Positions 23,827-31,851 of a stretch of DNA of 64,000 bases are shown in pieces. The first letter of the stretch is position 1; each line of letters starts with the position of its first letter. The stretch comes from Flavobacterium sp. ov086. GTDB taxonomy: Bacteria > Bacteroidota > Bacteroidia > Flavobacteriales > Flavobacteriaceae. A program made the position numbers and the translations under genes. The stretch lies in assembly GCF_900187965.1 (NCBI RefSeq), contig NZ_FZNL01000028.1, positions 1-64,000 of the forward strand, in the 5' to 3' direction. The notes beneath the pieces were generated by a model. That model made no database searches. It worked only from the letters and a program-made list of their open reading frames with translations, and was not told the origin of the DNA.

Positions 23827-24543
23827 TTAATAATTCATGGGAATTTCCATTAAAAGAAACTCAGCATCGGTATTTGCTTTTATGTTTAAAGTTTCAAAAT
23901 CAGAGATTCCTATTGCGTCACGAGTATTCAATTCCTGACCGTTTATAGTTACATTTCCTTTTAAAACAAAAGCGTAAACTCCGTTTCCTTCTTTTTTTAG
24001 TTTGTATGTTGTAGCAATTCCTGCATCAAAATTCCCCATATGAAACCAGGCATCCTGATGAATCCAAACACCTTCATCATCTGCATTTGGGGATAAAATC
24101 TGAGACAATTTATTATGTCTGTCCGCAACATCCAAAGTAATTTGTTGGTAGCGTGGTGTTACATTTCTTTTGCTGGGAAACAACCAGATTTGCAATAATT
24201 TAGTTTGTTGATCTGCATTTGGATTAAACTCACTATGTTGAACTCCGGTTCCGGCACTCATAACCTGAATATCACCATTTTTGATGATTTCAGTATTTCC
24301 CATGCTGTCTTTGTGTGCTAAATCGCCTTCTAGCGGAATCGTAATGATTTCCATATTATCGTGAGGATGCGTTCCAAAACCCATTCCGCCAGCAATCGTA
24401 TCGTCATTTAAAACGCGAAGTGCACCAAACTGAATTCTGTCAGGGTTGTACCAGCTAGCAAAACTAAAACTATGATAAGCATTAAGCCATCCGTGATTTG
24501 CATTTCCTCTTGTTTCTGCTTTGTGCAATACTATATTTTCCAT
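23827..24543 (-). CDS. pirin-family protein
   Basis: A 238-residue bicupin pirin. The metal-binding N-terminal cupin shows GTHPHDNMEIITIPLEG, with the His/His/Glu ligands, and GTGVQHSEFN. The C-terminal cupin is shorter (TYKLKKEGNGVYAFVLKGNV). Bacterial pirins act as quercetin dioxygenases or redox-linked regulators; the substrate here is unknown. I start at the ATG at 24543 (MENIVLHKAETRGNANHGWL), the family's usual N-terminus, rather than the upstream ATG at 24672. The promoter at 24574-24619 shares a 19-base motif with that of yceI. Confidence 0.92.
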   Translation of the reverse strand: MENIVLHKAETRGNANHGWLNAYHSFSFASWYNPDRIQFGALRVLNDDTIAGGMGFGTHPHDNMEIITIPLEGDLAHKDSMGNTEIIKNGDIQVMSAGTGVQHSEFNPNADQQTKLLQIWLFPSKRNVTPRYQQITLDVADRHNKLSQILSPNADDEGVWIHQDAWFHMGNFDAGIATTYKLKKEGNGVYAFVLKGNVTINGQELNTRDAIGISDFETLNIKANTDAEFLLMEIPMNY

Positions 24544-24573
24544 AATGATATGTGTTTTGTTATTTTGATAGTA

Positions 24574-24619
24574 CAAATTTACGATGGACATAGAGGAAAA
24601 GCACTTAATGTAGATTAAG
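24574..24619 (-). promoter_or_regulatory. pirin promoter with the operator-like motif shared with yceI
   Basis: The -7 element is TAAATTTG (24574-24581, minus). The motif GCACTTAATGTAGATTAAG occupies 24601-24619 and begins 27 bases from the start of the -7 element, as it does upstream of yceI. The word TTTTGATAG next to the -7 element is shared as well. The sequences between -7 and motif differ, so conservation is local and looks functional. Confidence 0.65.
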
Positions 24620-24659
24620 TTCTTTAGGGTTCTAATTTTTAGGTACAAAGGTTCAAAGG

Positions 24660-24900
24660 AACAGAGGTTCAAAGGTTTTTTAATCGTTCCGGAGGAACAA
24701 AGATATTGTAGGGATGGATTTTAATCCATTCTACACATGCAATATCGCCAATCTTTGTCGAGCTTCTTGCAATGGACGGATTGAAATCCATCCCTACAAA
24801 ATTGGCCGAGCCGATGGCTCTTTTCGAAAAGTTCCACAGGAATGATATGTTTTGTAGATCCATCGAACGCAAGGTAACGACAAGATTGCGAAAAAATCTA
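24660..24900. repeat. intergenic repeat-like region with TGTAGGGATGGATT...AATCCATCCCTACA arms
   Basis: A 390-base gap between pirin and the XRE regulator with no convincing gene. It holds an imperfect inverted repeat (TGTAGGGATGGATTTTAATC at 24707-24726 against GATTGAAATCCATCCCTACA at 24779-24798) and a small palindrome GTTCC-GGA-GGAAC (24686-24698). A GTTCCACAGGAATGATATG word and GGTTCAAAGG-type repeats are also present. It looks like a REP/MITE-type dispersed element that I recall from flavobacterial genomes, but there is no second copy in this window. Confidence 0.5.
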
Positions 24901-24934
24901 AGAAGTCCAATATCTAAAAGTCTAAAAATCTAAT

Positions 24935-26416
24935 TTAACTATATTGACTAATAAACTGCTGCACAACCGCATCAGTATTCTCGTGGCGTTTTTTCTTTTC
25001 CAAAGCGATTGGCGGCGCAGCTCTTTCTAAGCAATCTTTTACATCGCAGGTTTCACAAGTAACACCAACAATTCTTTTCACTAAAGGTTTTCCTTCGATG
25101 AATTTGAATTTCTTTTTCATTGTTGGATTGATTAAAATTCCAACAGAAATACTGCGAATATTATCTTTTATAAAAGGATCTTTTGTGGCCGATGAAAAAA
25201 CTAAATATTCATTTCCGCTATGAACGTAACTTGAAATCTGCGCATCAAAAAAATGAGGTTTATTTTGTTTGATTGCTTCGTCAATTGTTTTTACCGAAAC
25301 CCATCTTCTGCAATAATGCTCGTTGGTTTCGTTGGCGTGCGGTTCTTGCTGATTGGTAATGTGTAATTCCTTTTTAATCTGATAAAAATCAGAACCAATT
25401 TTATGGGACATTCTTAAAAAGAATAAGTTCTTCAGATGAAAATCTTTGGGTAATAAATTGGTTAATCTCTGATAGAATGATTCCGGAGAAACTTCGAAAC
25501 TTTCTATTAAAGCAACAAATTCTTCCGGATTTGGTTTTTCGTTAGTCAGGAAGTCATTGATTTTGTTCACAACTAATTGCCTTGGTAATAATAAAGCTCC
25601 CGCAAAATAAGAAGCATAAAAATTATGCAGAACCTGATCGAAGTTTTCGAACTTAATCCAACTGAAAGTCAGTAAACGATCGGATATATTTAGGTAATTA
25701 TAAGCAATTTCTTTGGCTAAAATAAAAGCCTTTTGCGGATCATCAATTTCTGTCGACAATAATAATGTTTTACTTTTTGGGACGTAAATAGAGCGTAAAT
25801 CTTCTAAAGCTTCCTGATCTGTAAAAGCGATTTCTTTTATCTTATAATCGAATTCTTCTTTAAGAATGGCTTCCAGTTCTTCAATCGTAATTTTGGAATC
25901 TAAATTTATTTGAAAGGATTTTGAAAACGCGATTACTTTCTCTTCTAAATCTTCAAAATAATTGCTGTGTGCTTCCTGATAAGATCGTAAAGCAGCAAGA
26001 AAGAAACTTTCTCTGCTTAAATTATAATGTTGGGCGATTTCGATAATTGTACTAATAAAGGCATTGACTTTTGCCGGAGCATTGGCAATAATATCAATTA
26101 AATCAGCTTCCTGAATACCAAAAAGCTCTAGTGGAATCTCTTTTAGAATTCCGGATTTTAAGATTTCTCCAATCGGAGCGAGGTTATTATCAAGTTTTAG
26201 AGATACCATTTGGTCGTAAGTCACGTCCAGATGTTCGCATAGAAGTAAAATTTTGTCCGTTTTTGGATATTTTTTTCCCTTTTCAATTTCGTTTAAGTAC
26301 GATTTTGAAAGATTTGTCAATTTGGCTAAGCCAAAAAGTGAAAGATTTTTTTGGGTGCGAACTTGTTTCAGTTTTAGCCCAAATATCAGCTTTATATAGT
26401 CTTTTTCGATATCCAT
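24935..26416 (-). CDS. XRE-family regulator of the RamB/short-chain fatty acyl regulator type
   Basis: A 493-residue regulator. The N-terminal XRE helix-turn-helix (about 10-65) includes NLSLFGLAKLTNLSKSYLNE. A central region (about 160-330) corresponds to the ImmA/IrrE-like domain, but the HExxH zinc motif is replaced (KEIAYNYL), so it is probably a sensor, not a protease. The C-terminal domain ends with CETCDVKDCLERAAPP, a Cys motif seen in RamB/ScfR-type regulators. It is divergent from aceB and aceA, so it is very likely the controller of the glyoxylate shunt. The start codon follows its -7 element by only four bases, so the mRNA is probably leaderless. Confidence 0.85.
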   Translation of the reverse strand: MDIEKDYIKLIFGLKLKQVRTQKNLSLFGLAKLTNLSKSYLNEIEKGKKYPKTDKILLLCEHLDVTYDQMVSLKLDNNLAPIGEILKSGILKEIPLELFGIQEADLIDIIANAPAKVNAFISTIIEIAQHYNLSRESFFLAALRSYQEAHSNYFEDLEEKVIAFSKSFQINLDSKITIEELEAILKEEFDYKIKEIAFTDQEALEDLRSIYVPKSKTLLLSTEIDDPQKAFILAKEIAYNYLNISDRLLTFSWIKFENFDQVLHNFYASYFAGALLLPRQLVVNKINDFLTNEKPNPEEFVALIESFEVSPESFYQRLTNLLPKDFHLKNLFFLRMSHKIGSDFYQIKKELHITNQQEPHANETNEHYCRRWVSVKTIDEAIKQNKPHFFDAQISSYVHSGNEYLVFSSATKDPFIKDNIRSISVGILINPTMKKKFKFIEGKPLVKRIVGVTCETCDVKDCLERAAPPIALEKKKRHENTDAVVQQFISQYS

Positions 26417-26420
26417 GAAT

Positions 26421-26455
26421 CAAATATAACCATTTAAAAAATAATCGCCAAAAAA
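26421..26455 (-). promoter_or_regulatory. promoter of the aceBA regulator, near-leaderless
   Basis: On the minus strand, -33 TTTTTTG (26455-26449), a 20-base spacer and -7 TATATTTG (26428-26421) precede the ATG at 26416 by four bases. Transcription would begin at or beside the start codon. Confidence 0.65.
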
Positions 26456-26470
26456 TTATTTTTAATATTT

Positions 26471-26484
26471 AGCGAACGTTCGCT
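26471..26484. promoter_or_regulatory. perfect palindrome AGCGAACGTTCGCT, candidate operator
   Basis: A 14-bp perfect palindrome in the divergent region between the regulator and aceB. It is 15 bases upstream of the regulator's -33 element and abuts the -33 area of the aceB promoter (TTG at 26484-26486). It is the only GC-rich symmetrical word in the gap, and its position suits coordinate control of both promoters. Confidence 0.65.
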
Positions 26485-26514
26485 TGTTTTGTAGAAAACT
26501 TTTTTCTAATATTG
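26484..26514 (+). promoter_or_regulatory. probable aceB promoter
   Basis: TTG (26484-26486), a 20-base spacer and TAATATTG (26507-26514, one mismatch to TAnnTTTG). The predicted start is near 26520, leaving a leader of about 90 bases before aceB. The -33 element overlaps the edge of the palindromic candidate operator. Confidence 0.5.
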
Positions 26515-26612
26515 TGGTGTAGAAAATATTAACCGTCAGATTGTTATAATAAATATTGTCTTGAAAGGATAACAATAAGAAACCAATTGATGACGAATTA
26601 AAATCAGCAGCT

Positions 26613-28214
26613 ATGAAGAACCAATTAGAGATTACCGAGACGGCAATGGAATTTTTAGCCGAAAAGAGCCTTTCTTATCCAAAGATCTGGACCGAAGAAG
26701 CGATTGTTTTTATAACCGATTTACATCGAAAATTCGAATCGCAACGAAAAATATTGTTGTTGCAACGCGATCAAAAACAAGTCACTTTTGATCAGGGAGC
26801 AATGCCAACTTTTCCAGCCGAAACTAAAGCCATCAGAGAAAGTAATTGGACAGCTGGAGAAATTCCGAAAGATTTGTTGGATAGAAGAGTAGAAATTACC
26901 GGACCGGTTGATCGCAAAATGATAATCAATGCATTGAATTCGGGAGCGAAAACGTTTATGGCTGATTTTGAAGATAGTACTTCACCAACCTGGCAAAATT
27001 TAATGGACGGTCAACTGAATTTGATCGACGCTGTAAATAAAACAATTTCGTACACAGATTTAGCTAAACACAAATCGTATCAATTAAATGAAAAGATTGC
27101 AACGCTAATTGTTCGTCCAAGAGGATTGCATCTGCCGGAAAAACATCTTTTGGTTGATGGAAATGAAGTTTCTGGTTCTTTGGTAGATTTTGGATTGTAT
27201 GTTTTTCATAATCATAAAAGATTATTGGAAAATAATTCAGGACCGTATTTCTATATTCCAAAATTAGAACATTATCTGGAAGCGCGCTGGTGGAATACTG
27301 TAATTGATTTTACTGAAGATTATTTAAAATTAGAACGCGGCACGATCAAAGTGACGGTTTTGATTGAGACCATAACAGCAAGTTTTCAATTGGATGAAAT
27401 CATTTATGAATTGAAAGAACATATCGTTGGGTTGAATTGTGGGCGTTGGGATTATATTTTTTCTTATATCAAAAAGTTTAGAAAAAATCCAAAATTCATT
27501 GTTCCGGATCGCGATCAGGTAAATATGACTTCGCCTTTTATGAATGCGTATTCGAATTTGGTAATTCAAAGATGTCATAAAAGAGGAATTCACGCAATTG
27601 GCGGAATGGCGGCTCAAATTCCGATTAAAAATAATGAAGAAGCGAATGCCGTTGCTTTTGCAAAAGTAAAAACAGATAAAGAACGCGAAGTTCGAAACGG
27701 TCACGACGGAACTTGGGTAGCGCATCCGGATTTGGTTTCTTTAGCAAAATCGGTTTTTGATGCCGGAATGCCAACTCCAAATCAAATTCACATTAAAAGA
27801 GAACATCGCAAAATAACGGAAGACGATTTGATTGAACCACCAATTGGAATTATAACCGAAAACGGTGTTCGCAAAAATATCAATGTTGGAGTCTTGTATT
27901 TGGCTTCATGGCTAAACGGACAAGGTGCAGCGGCGTTGCATAATTTGATGGAAGATGCTGCAACGGCTGAAATTTCAAGATCACAATTGTGGCAGTGGCT
28001 GCAAAACAAAGTGGTTTTGGATAATGATCGAAAATTAGATTTGGCTTATTATCACGAGTTGGCCTTGGATGAATTCAAAAAAATCAAAGACGAATTAGGA
28101 GAAGAGATTTACGAACAACGACAATTTCCTCTTGCTGAAAAAGTCTTAGACAGATTGGTTGTAAATCCCGATTTCGTTGATTTTTTAACCATTCCGTGCT
28201 ATAAATATCTATAA
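26613..28214 (+). CDS. aceB: malate synthase A
   Basis: A 533-residue malate synthase of the A type, which condenses glyoxylate and acetyl-CoA to malate in the glyoxylate shunt. Landmarks are MADFEDSTSPTW, LIVRPRGLHLPEKH, the GRWDYIFSYIKK signature and the NGHDGTWVAHPDLVSLA motif. The length is normal. aceA follows after 108 bases on the same strand, and the XRE regulator is divergent. Together they let the cell grow on acetate or fatty acids. Confidence 0.96.
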   Translation: MKNQLEITETAMEFLAEKSLSYPKIWTEEAIVFITDLHRKFESQRKILLLQRDQKQVTFDQGAMPTFPAETKAIRESNWTAGEIPKDLLDRRVEITGPVDRKMIINALNSGAKTFMADFEDSTSPTWQNLMDGQLNLIDAVNKTISYTDLAKHKSYQLNEKIATLIVRPRGLHLPEKHLLVDGNEVSGSLVDFGLYVFHNHKRLLENNSGPYFYIPKLEHYLEARWWNTVIDFTEDYLKLERGTIKVTVLIETITASFQLDEIIYELKEHIVGLNCGRWDYIFSYIKKFRKNPKFIVPDRDQVNMTSPFMNAYSNLVIQRCHKRGIHAIGGMAAQIPIKNNEEANAVAFAKVKTDKEREVRNGHDGTWVAHPDLVSLAKSVFDAGMPTPNQIHIKREHRKITEDDLIEPPIGIITENGVRKNINVGVLYLASWLNGQGAAALHNLMEDAATAEISRSQLWQWLQNKVVLDNDRKLDLAYYHELALDEFKKIKDELGEEIYEQRQFPLAEKVLDRLVVNPDFVDFLTIPCYKYL

Positions 28215-28322
28215 AGAATTAAAAATTGAGAATTAAAAATATTTTTTTCACGCAGATTTAGCAGATGACGCAGATTTTTAATTGAATAAAATGCTTTACT
28301 AACCAACTTAACTATATTATTT

Positions 28323-29603
28323 ATGAAAACAACAGAAGACAGAATTCAGGAATTGATTAACGATTGGATCACGAACCCAAGATGGAAAGGTGTTGAACGC
28401 CCTTATACAGCTACAGAAGTAGTTACGCTTCAGGGTTCGTATCAAATTGAGCACTCTATTGCCAAAATGGGAGCGCAAAAATTATGGAAAAAGTTAAAAA
28501 GTCAGGATTATGTTGCTGGTTTGGGCGCTTTAACAGGAAATCAGGCGATTCAGGAAGTCGACGCTGGTCTTGAAGCGATTTATTTAAGTGGATGGCAAGT
28601 TGCTGCTGATGCAAATTTGGCTGGAGAAATGTATCCTGACCAATCGCTTTATCCGGTAAATAGTGTGCCATTGGTAGTTAAAAAAATAAATAGTGCCTTG
28701 TTACGTGCTGATCAAATTCAGGTGGTAAATCAGGTTGAAGATAAAAAAGATTATTTAGTTCCGATTGTGGCTGATGCCGAAGCTGGTTTTGGTGGAAATC
28801 TAAATGCATTCGAACTTATGAAATCAATGATTGAAGCAGGAGCTTCTGGAGTTCACTTTGAAGATCAATTGAGTTCTGCTAAAAAATGCGGGCACTTAGG
28901 CGGTAAAGTTTTGGTACCTACACAAGAAGCGATTAATAAACTGATTGCAGCGCGTCTGGCTTCAGATGTTATGGGGGTTTCAACGCTAATTGTGGCTCGT
29001 ACAGATGCCGATGCTGCAAATTTATTAACCAGTGATGCTGATCCAAGAGATCATAAATTTATCACAGGCGAAAAAACAAATGAAGGTTTCTTCTATGTAA
29101 ATAGCGGAATCGATCAGGGAATTGCGAGAGGTTTAAGCTACGCACCATATGCTGATTTGATTTGGATGGAAACCAGTAATCCGGATTTGGTTTATGCTAA
29201 AAAATTCGCTGACGCCATGAAAAAAGAATTCCCGGACAAGATGTTGGCTTACAATTGTTCGCCTTCATTTAATTGGGCTGCAAAACTATCTGTTGCAGAA
29301 ATGGAAACTTTTAGAGAAGATTTGGCAGCGATGGGTTATAAGTTCCAGTTCATTACTTTGGCAGGATTTCATGCTTTAAATACCAGTATGTTCGAATTGT
29401 CTAAAGCTTATAAAGAACGCGGAATGGCAGGATATTCTGAATTGCAGGAAAGAGAATTCGCTTTACAGAAAAACGGATTCAGAGCAGTAAAACATCAGGC
29501 TTTTGTGGGAACTTCTTATTTTGATGCGGTTCAAAATACGGTTACAATAGGAAAATCAACCACAACCGCAATGAAGCATTCAACGGAGGTTGAACAATTT
29601 TAA
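28323..29603 (+). CDS. aceA: isocitrate lyase
   Basis: A 426-residue isocitrate lyase, which splits isocitrate into glyoxylate and succinate. The catalytic signature KKCGH (SAKKCGHLGGKVL) is intact, with metal-binding DAEAGFGGNLNAFELM before it and YNCSPSFNW after it. It lies downstream of aceB, with a short gap holding ACGCAGATTTAGCAGAT-type repeat words, and ends in a strong terminator. Confidence 0.97.
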   Translation: MKTTEDRIQELINDWITNPRWKGVERPYTATEVVTLQGSYQIEHSIAKMGAQKLWKKLKSQDYVAGLGALTGNQAIQEVDAGLEAIYLSGWQVAADANLAGEMYPDQSLYPVNSVPLVVKKINSALLRADQIQVVNQVEDKKDYLVPIVADAEAGFGGNLNAFELMKSMIEAGASGVHFEDQLSSAKKCGHLGGKVLVPTQEAINKLIAARLASDVMGVSTLIVARTDADAANLLTSDADPRDHKFITGEKTNEGFFYVNSGIDQGIARGLSYAPYADLIWMETSNPDLVYAKKFADAMKKEFPDKMLAYNCSPSFNWAAKLSVAEMETFREDLAAMGYKFQFITLAGFHALNTSMFELSKAYKERGMAGYSELQEREFALQKNGFRAVKHQAFVGTSYFDAVQNTVTIGKSTTTAMKHSTEVEQF

Positions 29604-29610
29604 TTCAATA

Positions 29611-29639
29611 AAAAAACACGGCTGCTTAGCCGTGTTTTT
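29611..29639 (+). terminator. terminator after aceA
   Basis: AAAAACACGGCT / AGCCGTGTTTTT arms (12 bp, perfect) with a 4-base loop and trailing T-rich sequence. Confidence 0.9.
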
Positions 29640-29644
29640 GTTTT

Positions 29645-29786
29645 TTGCCACAGATTTCACAGATTAGAATGATTTAAAAAAAAATGTTGCCACGAATTTC
29701 ATGAATTCACGCGAATTTTAATTAGTGAAAATTTGTGAAATTCGTGGCGAATAAAAAATCCTTTTAATCTGTGAAATCTGTGGCAA
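29645..29786. repeat. nested palindromes: CACAGATTTCACAGATT outside, CACGAATTTCA inside
   Basis: The outer arms 29645-29666 and 29765-29786 are perfect 22-base reverse complements (TTGCCACAGATTTCACAGATT). Inside them a second inverted repeat (29689-29748) has arms beginning GCCACGAATTTCA. One repeat unit is thus inserted in, or grown within, another. The region fills the gap between aceA and the crp-like gene. Confidence 0.85.
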
Positions 29787-29790
29787 AAAA

Positions 29791-30366
29791 CTATTTTTTT
29801 AAAAGTCGTGCTTTCATTTTGCTGAAAAATTCCGGTGTAACACCAATGAAAGAGGCGATTTGTTTTTGAGGTACTTTATGAGCTAATGTTCCGTATTTGG
29901 TGGTGAATTTCTCAAAACGTTCTTCGGCGGTTAAGCTCAAGTTGTCCATTAATCGTTGTTGATTGGCAACCAATGAATTTTCGATTAAAATCCTGAAGAA
30001 ACGTTCTAATTTTGGAATATCAAGATACAATTGTTCCTGGTTTTCTTTAGAAAGTGAAACTACTTCGGAATCTTCTAAAACTTCAATAAAAAGTTGTCCC
30101 GGTTTTTGCGAAAAAAAGCTGTACATATCGCTCATCCACCAACCTGCACAGGCAAATGAAAGAACGTGCTCAACAATATTATCATTGATATTGAAGCTTC
30201 TTAAAATTCCCGAATTCACAAAATAAGAATGTTTGCAAACTTCGCCAGCACTTAGTAAAATGGTTTTGGCTTTGTAAGTATGTGTTTCTAGTTTAGATAA
30301 AAAATGCGCTTGCTCCTCAGGAGTTAGCGAAACGTGTTTGGCAATATTTTCAAGAATCAACTCCAT
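29791..30366 (-). CDS. Crp/Fnr-family regulator
   Basis: A 191-residue regulator with an N-terminal cyclic-nucleotide-binding-like fold (about 20-120: KTILLSAGEVCKHSYFVNSG). A short C-terminal helix-turn-helix contains PQKQIASFIGVTPEFFSKMK. It belongs to the abundant Bacteroidota Crp/Fnr-like group, in which the nucleotide-binding residues are degenerate and the ligand is unknown. Its ATG overlaps the stop codon of the DUF6370 gene by one base (TAATG), so translation is probably coupled. It is the last gene of a four-gene operon. Confidence 0.86.
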   Translation of the reverse strand: MELILENIAKHVSLTPEEQAHFLSKLETHTYKAKTILLSAGEVCKHSYFVNSGILRSFNINDNIVEHVLSFACAGWWMSDMYSFFSQKPGQLFIEVLEDSEVVSLSKENQEQLYLDIPKLERFFRILIENSLVANQQRLMDNLSLTAEERFEKFTTKYGTLAHKVPQKQIASFIGVTPEFFSKMKARLLKK

Positions 30367-30683
30367 TATTTTTCTTTAAGTAAAATGAATGATGTAGCTT
30401 TAAAACGACCGTTTTCTACTTTTCCGGTAACAGAAGCTTTACGAATTGCATTGCAAAAACCGTCTTTTGCATGTGCATCACCGTGTTCGTCAATTGTTGT
30501 TCCATCAACGAAATAGGTTTTTCCGTCAATGCGTACGGCTAAATCACAGCTTTTGCCTTTCATCCCGAATTGACATTCGCCACAAGCTGTTTCTACAATT
30601 TGAGGTTTTTCGGTTGTTTTTTTATCTTGTGCTTGGGTCGCGATTCCAACAAATAGGAATAATAGAAATATTGCTTTTTTCAT
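30366..30683 (-). CDS. secreted DUF6370 protein, Cys/His-rich
   Basis: A 105-residue exported protein with a signal peptide (MKKAIFLLFLFVGIATQAQ). The mature part contains CGECQFGMKGKSC, a conserved strand GKTYFVDGT, and HGDAHAKDGFC. Four Cys and two His in a small fold suggest metal binding or a disulfide-rich domain. The function is unknown; I recognise it as DUF6370. Only 2 bases separate it from the upstream purT gene, and it overlaps the next gene by one base. Confidence 0.72.
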   Translation of the reverse strand: MKKAIFLLFLFVGIATQAQDKKTTEKPQIVETACGECQFGMKGKSCDLAVRIDGKTYFVDGTTIDEHGDAHAKDGFCNAIRKASVTGKVENGRFKATSFILLKEK

Positions 30684-30685
30684 TT

Positions 30686-31846
30686 TTAAGAATTTACAGT
30701 TATTAATTTAGAAGTTGCTTTGGCGCGTTCTATAATTTCTTCGATTGGAGCTGCCAGTGAATCGTGGCTTAAGACAACACCCATTCGGCGATATGGTCTT
30801 GATGTAGGTTTACCAAAAATTCTGAAATCGGTTTTTGGTAAAGCGGCTACTTTTTCGATTCCAGTAAAAGTTGGATTTGTAGAATCTTCTGATGCTAAAA
30901 TTACGGCACTTGCTCCGGCCTTTTCTAATGTAATTTCGAAAATTGGAAGGCTTAAAATCGCACGTAAATGCAATTCGAATTCGTTGAAGTTTTGCGTTCC
31001 TGCCAAAGTTACCATTCCGGTATCGTGTGGGCGAGGAGAAAGTTCAGAGAAATAAACGCCTTCACTGGTTAAGAAAAATTCCACACCAAAAAGTCCTGCG
31101 CCACCCAATGCTTCCGTGATTTTTTCCGCCATATCCTGAGCTTCATACAAATCGGCTTCAGAAACTTTTGCAGGCTGCCAGCTTTCCTGATAATCGCCAC
31201 GTTCTTGTCTGTGACCAATTGGCGCACAAAACAAGGTTGGATTGTTATTCTGCGTAATCGTTAAAAGCGTAATTTCCGAATGAAAATCAACAAAAGCTTC
31301 TACAATAACTTCGATAACATCGCCACGAGATCCTGCAACGGCATATTGCCATGCTTTCTCGATATCACTTTCGGTTTTTATAGTTGATTGTCCTTTTCCC
31401 GAAGAAGACATTAATGGTTTTACAACACATGGAATTCCAACTTCCTGAACGGCTTTTTGCAGTTTTTCGGCTGAAGTTGCGTATTGATATTTTGCTGTTT
31501 TTAGCCCGAGTTCTTTTGCAGCTAAATCACGAATGGCTTTGCGATTCATGGTAAAGTTTGCTGCTTTCGCCGAAGGAACAACGGTGATGCCTTGTTTTTC
31601 GTAATCGTAAAAACGTTCCGTACGAATGGCTTCTATTTCAGGGACTATAAAGTCTGGTTTGTGTTTGGATACAATTCGGTCAAGAGCTTCACCGTCGAGC
31701 ATATTGATTACTTCAAAACCGTGTGCAACTTGCATCGCCGGAGCATTTTCGTAACTGTCAACAGCAATTATGGTTTGTCCGATTCGTTGCGCGGCAATGA
31801 CAAATTCTTTGCCTAATTCGCCTGAACCGAGGAGTAGTATTTTCAT
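30686..31846 (-). CDS. purT: phosphoribosylglycinamide formyltransferase 2
   Basis: A 386-residue ATP-grasp enzyme that formylates GAR with formate and ATP in purine synthesis. The N-terminal motif is LLLGSGELGKEFVIAAQR, the ATP-grasp loop is MSSSGKGQST, and PHDTGMVTLA lies near the metal site. The length is normal. It is the second gene of a tight operon, 5 bases after the upstream membrane protein gene and 2 bases before the DUF6370 gene. Confidence 0.95.
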   Translation of the reverse strand: MKILLLGSGELGKEFVIAAQRIGQTIIAVDSYENAPAMQVAHGFEVINMLDGEALDRIVSKHKPDFIVPEIEAIRTERFYDYEKQGITVVPSAKAANFTMNRKAIRDLAAKELGLKTAKYQYATSAEKLQKAVQEVGIPCVVKPLMSSSGKGQSTIKTESDIEKAWQYAVAGSRGDVIEVIVEAFVDFHSEITLLTITQNNNPTLFCAPIGHRQERGDYQESWQPAKVSEADLYEAQDMAEKITEALGGAGLFGVEFFLTSEGVYFSELSPRPHDTGMVTLAGTQNFNEFELHLRAILSLPIFEITLEKAGASAVILASEDSTNPTFTGIEKVAALPKTDFRIFGKPTSRPYRRMGVVLSHDSLAAPIEEIIERAKATSKLITVNS

Positions 31847-31851
31847 TTTGT

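Noticed and set aside
24669..24872. A 67-codon minus-strand open frame upstream of pirin
   Set aside because: It lies within the inverted-repeat region, has no domain resemblance, and runs across palindromic words, which explains the lack of stops.
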